DNA of 7,622 nucleotides from JBDHZK01 sp039811865 (GTDB lineage Bacteria > Actinomycetota > Actinomycetes > Propionibacteriales > Propionibacteriaceae). The stretch is taken from contig JBDHZK010000128.1 in NCBI GenBank assembly GCA_039811865.1, positions 1 to 7,622 on the forward strand, in the 5' to 3' direction. The position numbers and the translations under genes are program-made. This document shows positions 6,066 to 7,622 of this stretch, one piece after another (position 1 is the first letter of the stretch; the number at the start of each line of letters is the position of its first letter). The notes below the pieces were generated by a model. The model was not told where the DNA came from. It did no database searches and saw only the letters and a list, made by a program, of their open reading frames with translations.

Positions 6066-6158
6066 ACCGTTTCTCTTGGTGTCCGTTTACCCTTCTAGTC
6101 CTGGGTTTGGGGTGTAGGTTCACGCCATCCGCGGACCCGAAGGAGTGTTCGCGGCCGA

Positions 6159-6176
6159 GCCGACGACGATGTCGGC
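6159..6176 (+). repeat. Small hairpin in the kinase leader
   Basis: GCCGAC (6159-6164) and GTCGGC (6171-6176) form a 6-bp stem with a 6-nt loop, ending 5 nt before the Shine-Dalgarno GGAGG (6182-6186). It could be an operator half-pair or affect translation; the function is unknown. Confidence 0.3.
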
Positions 6177-6191
6177 AGGACGGAGGCGCAC

Positions 6192-7622
6192 ATGGCCAAG
6201 GACAAGTTGAAGGAACAACTACTCCTCGGCGTGGACATCGGCACGGGCAGCTCGAAGGGCGTTCTGACTCGCTCCAACGGCGAGGTGATCGCCATCAGCG
6301 AGCAGCCGCACTCGCTGTCGCTGCCGAAGCCGGGGTGGGCCGAGCACGACGCGGAGAAGGTCTGGTGGGCCGACTTCAAGGCAATCTGCGACGAACTGCT
6401 GCCGAAGATCGGCGACGGCGAGGAACTCGCCGGACTGTCGGTTTCGGGCATCGGCCCGTGCATCGTCCCTTGTGATGAGAACGCCAACCCGCTGCGGCCC
6501 GGCATCCTCTACGGCATCGACACCCGGTCGATGGACGAGGTGGAGGAGATCACCGAGAAGCTCAGCGAGGGCCTGATCGTCAAGCACTGCGGCAACCCGA
6601 TGAACGCCCAGTCGATCGGCGGACGCCTGTTGTGGCTGCGCCGCCACGAGCCGCACATCTACGCCAAGACCAGGTACTGGTTCATGGCGCACTCGTTCAT
6701 CACGCACCGACTGACCGGCGCCTACTACCTCGACCACGTTTCGGCGAGCTACTCCGAGCCCCTGTATGACGTGGGCGTCGGCGATTGGGTGCACAAGTGG
6801 TGCGAGGACATCGCGCCCGGGCTGAAGATGCCCGAGCTCGTCTGGCCGACCGAGGTTGCCGGCCGGGTCAGCGCCGAGGGCGCCGCGCGCTCCGGGTTGC
6901 CCGAGGGGCTGCCGGTCGCGGCCGGGACGATGGACAGCTTCGCCGACGCGATGAGCGTGGGCGTCCGCAAGCCCGGGGACGCCGTCATCATCTATGGCTC
7001 GACGATGTCGATCGTCCTGGTCACCGACGAGTCGCTGCCCGCGGCCCAGTTGTGGAGCAATGCGCACCTGTTCGAGAACACCTACAACCTGGCCAGCGGG
7101 ATGGCCACGTCCGGCTCGCTGACCAAATGGCTGCGCGACCTGATCGGCCCCGGCACGTCCTTCGGCGAACTCAGCGCCGAAGCGGCGGCGATCGCGCCCG
7201 GCTCGGACGGCCTGGTCATCCTGCCGTACTTCGCCGGCGAACGGACGCCGCTGCTCGACCCGAACGCCCGCGGCACCATCGTCGGACTCACCCTCGGACA
7301 CGGCCGCGGCCACCTCTACCGCGCCCTGATGGAGGGGACGGCGTACGGCGCCCGGCACCTCCTGGACGTCATGCATCACGCCGGAGCGGGCACCACTAGG
7401 GCTTACGCGGTTGGCGGGGGCACCAAGGGCGGGCTGTGGCCGCAAATCATCTCCGACATCACGGGCCTGACCCAGGAGATCACCGAGCAGTCCATCGGTG
7501 CCTGCTACGGCGACGCCATGCTCGCCGGGGTCGCCACCGGCACCATCGAGCCGGACGCCGACTGGTCGCCCACCATCGGCATCGTCGAGCCCAACCGCCA
7601 CAACAAGGCCATCTACGACGAG
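6192..7622 (+). CDS. FGGY-family carbohydrate kinase (3' end outside window)
   Basis: Cytosolic kinase that transfers the ATP gamma-phosphate to a sugar or polyol. 477 codons are visible without a stop; the family is about 490-520 residues, so only the last few dozen are missing. The ATG follows GGAGG (6182-6186) with 5-nt spacing. The N-terminal lobe opens with GVDIGTGSSKGVL (13-25), the phosphate-1 loop of the actin/hexokinase fold. GTMDSFADAMSVG holds Asp248, the likely catalytic base by analogy with xylulokinase. YFAGERTPLLDPNARG (346-361) is the FGGY signature region, and AVGGGTKGGLWPQIISDITG (GGGT at 408-411) is the adenosine-binding region. The substrate cannot be told: xylulose, ribulose and other pentose or polyol kinases share these motifs. 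Transporter or isomerase genes that would show the pathway would lie beyond the right edge. It appears to be the first gene of its own transcript, behind a strong terminator. Confidence 0.93.
   Translation, partial: MAKDKLKEQLLLGVDIGTGSSKGVLTRSNGEVIAISEQPHSLSLPKPGWAEHDAEKVWWADFKAICDELLPKIGDGEELAGLSVSGIGPCIVPCDENANPLRPGILYGIDTRSMDEVEEITEKLSEGLIVKHCGNPMNAQSIGGRLLWLRRHEPHIYAKTRYWFMAHSFITHRLTGAYYLDHVSASYSEPLYDVGVGDWVHKWCEDIAPGLKMPELVWPTEVAGRVSAEGAARSGLPEGLPVAAGTMDSFADAMSVGVRKPGDAVIIYGSTMSIVLVTDESLPAAQLWSNAHLFENTYNLASGMATSGSLTKWLRDLIGPGTSFGELSAEAAAIAPGSDGLVILPYFAGERTPLLDPNARGTIVGLTLGHGRGHLYRALMEGTAYGARHLLDVMHHAGAGTTRAYAVGGGTKGGLWPQIISDITGLTQEITEQSIGACYGDAMLAGVATGTIEPDADWSPTIGIVEPNRHNKAIYDE

Noticed and set aside
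6113..6120. TGTAGGTT as an extended -10 box for the kinase gene
   Set aside because: The nearest -35-like sequences (TTCTAG, TTTACC) have spacings of 15 and 23 bp, so no acceptable promoter pair was found.
6219..7601. Long minus-strand open frame (460 codons) opposite the kinase gene
   Set aside because: It is a shadow of a high-GC gene. The plus strand encodes clear FGGY kinase motifs, and the reverse product is Arg/Gly/Asp/His-rich with no recognisable domain.

Overview
The window comes from a high-GC Gram-positive bacterium, almost certainly an actinobacterium. The evidence is strongly GC-biased third codon positions, a GTG start on copA, an actinobacterial-type DnaA box (TTGTCCACA), and a secreted protein built on the DUF348/G5 scaffold known from RpfB. 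I cannot name the genus from sequence alone.

Layout, left to right. (1) Positions 1-1223, minus strand: the 5' part of dnaB, the replicative helicase, running off the left edge. (2) Positions 1224-1677: a divergent intergenic region of about 450 bp. It holds a cluster of DnaA-box-like 9-mers, a likely promoter for dnaB, a promoter with a consensus TTGACA box and a GC-rich dyad in its spacer, and a second dyad of CsoR-operator type just before csoR. (3) Positions 1678-4751, plus strand: a compact copper-homeostasis operon, csoR (Cu(I)-sensing repressor), copZ (Cu(I) chaperone) and copA (Cu(I)-exporting P1B ATPase), closed by a weak terminator at the copA stop. (4) Positions 4852-5991: a secreted cell-wall protein with three DUF348 repeats, a G5 domain and a C-terminal RlpA-like double-psi beta-barrel in the place where RpfB carries its Rpf domain. 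(5) Positions 5992-6191: a strong hairpin terminator and the leader of the next gene. (6) From 6192 to the right edge: an FGGY-family carbohydrate kinase of unknown sugar specificity, truncated by the window.

How the genes work together: CsoR should repress its own operon until Cu(I) binds Cys75, His100 and Cys104. CopZ then carries Cu(I), and CopA expels it. The other three genes look like independent transcription units. No mobile element, CRISPR array, tRNA or rRNA gene was seen. Most of the window is ordinary and well understood. The parts most worth a second look are the DnaA-box cluster shared by the dnaB and csoR upstream regions, the two-dyad arrangement before csoR, and the DUF348-G5-RlpA domain combination. 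I do not see convincing evidence of a wholly new biological system.
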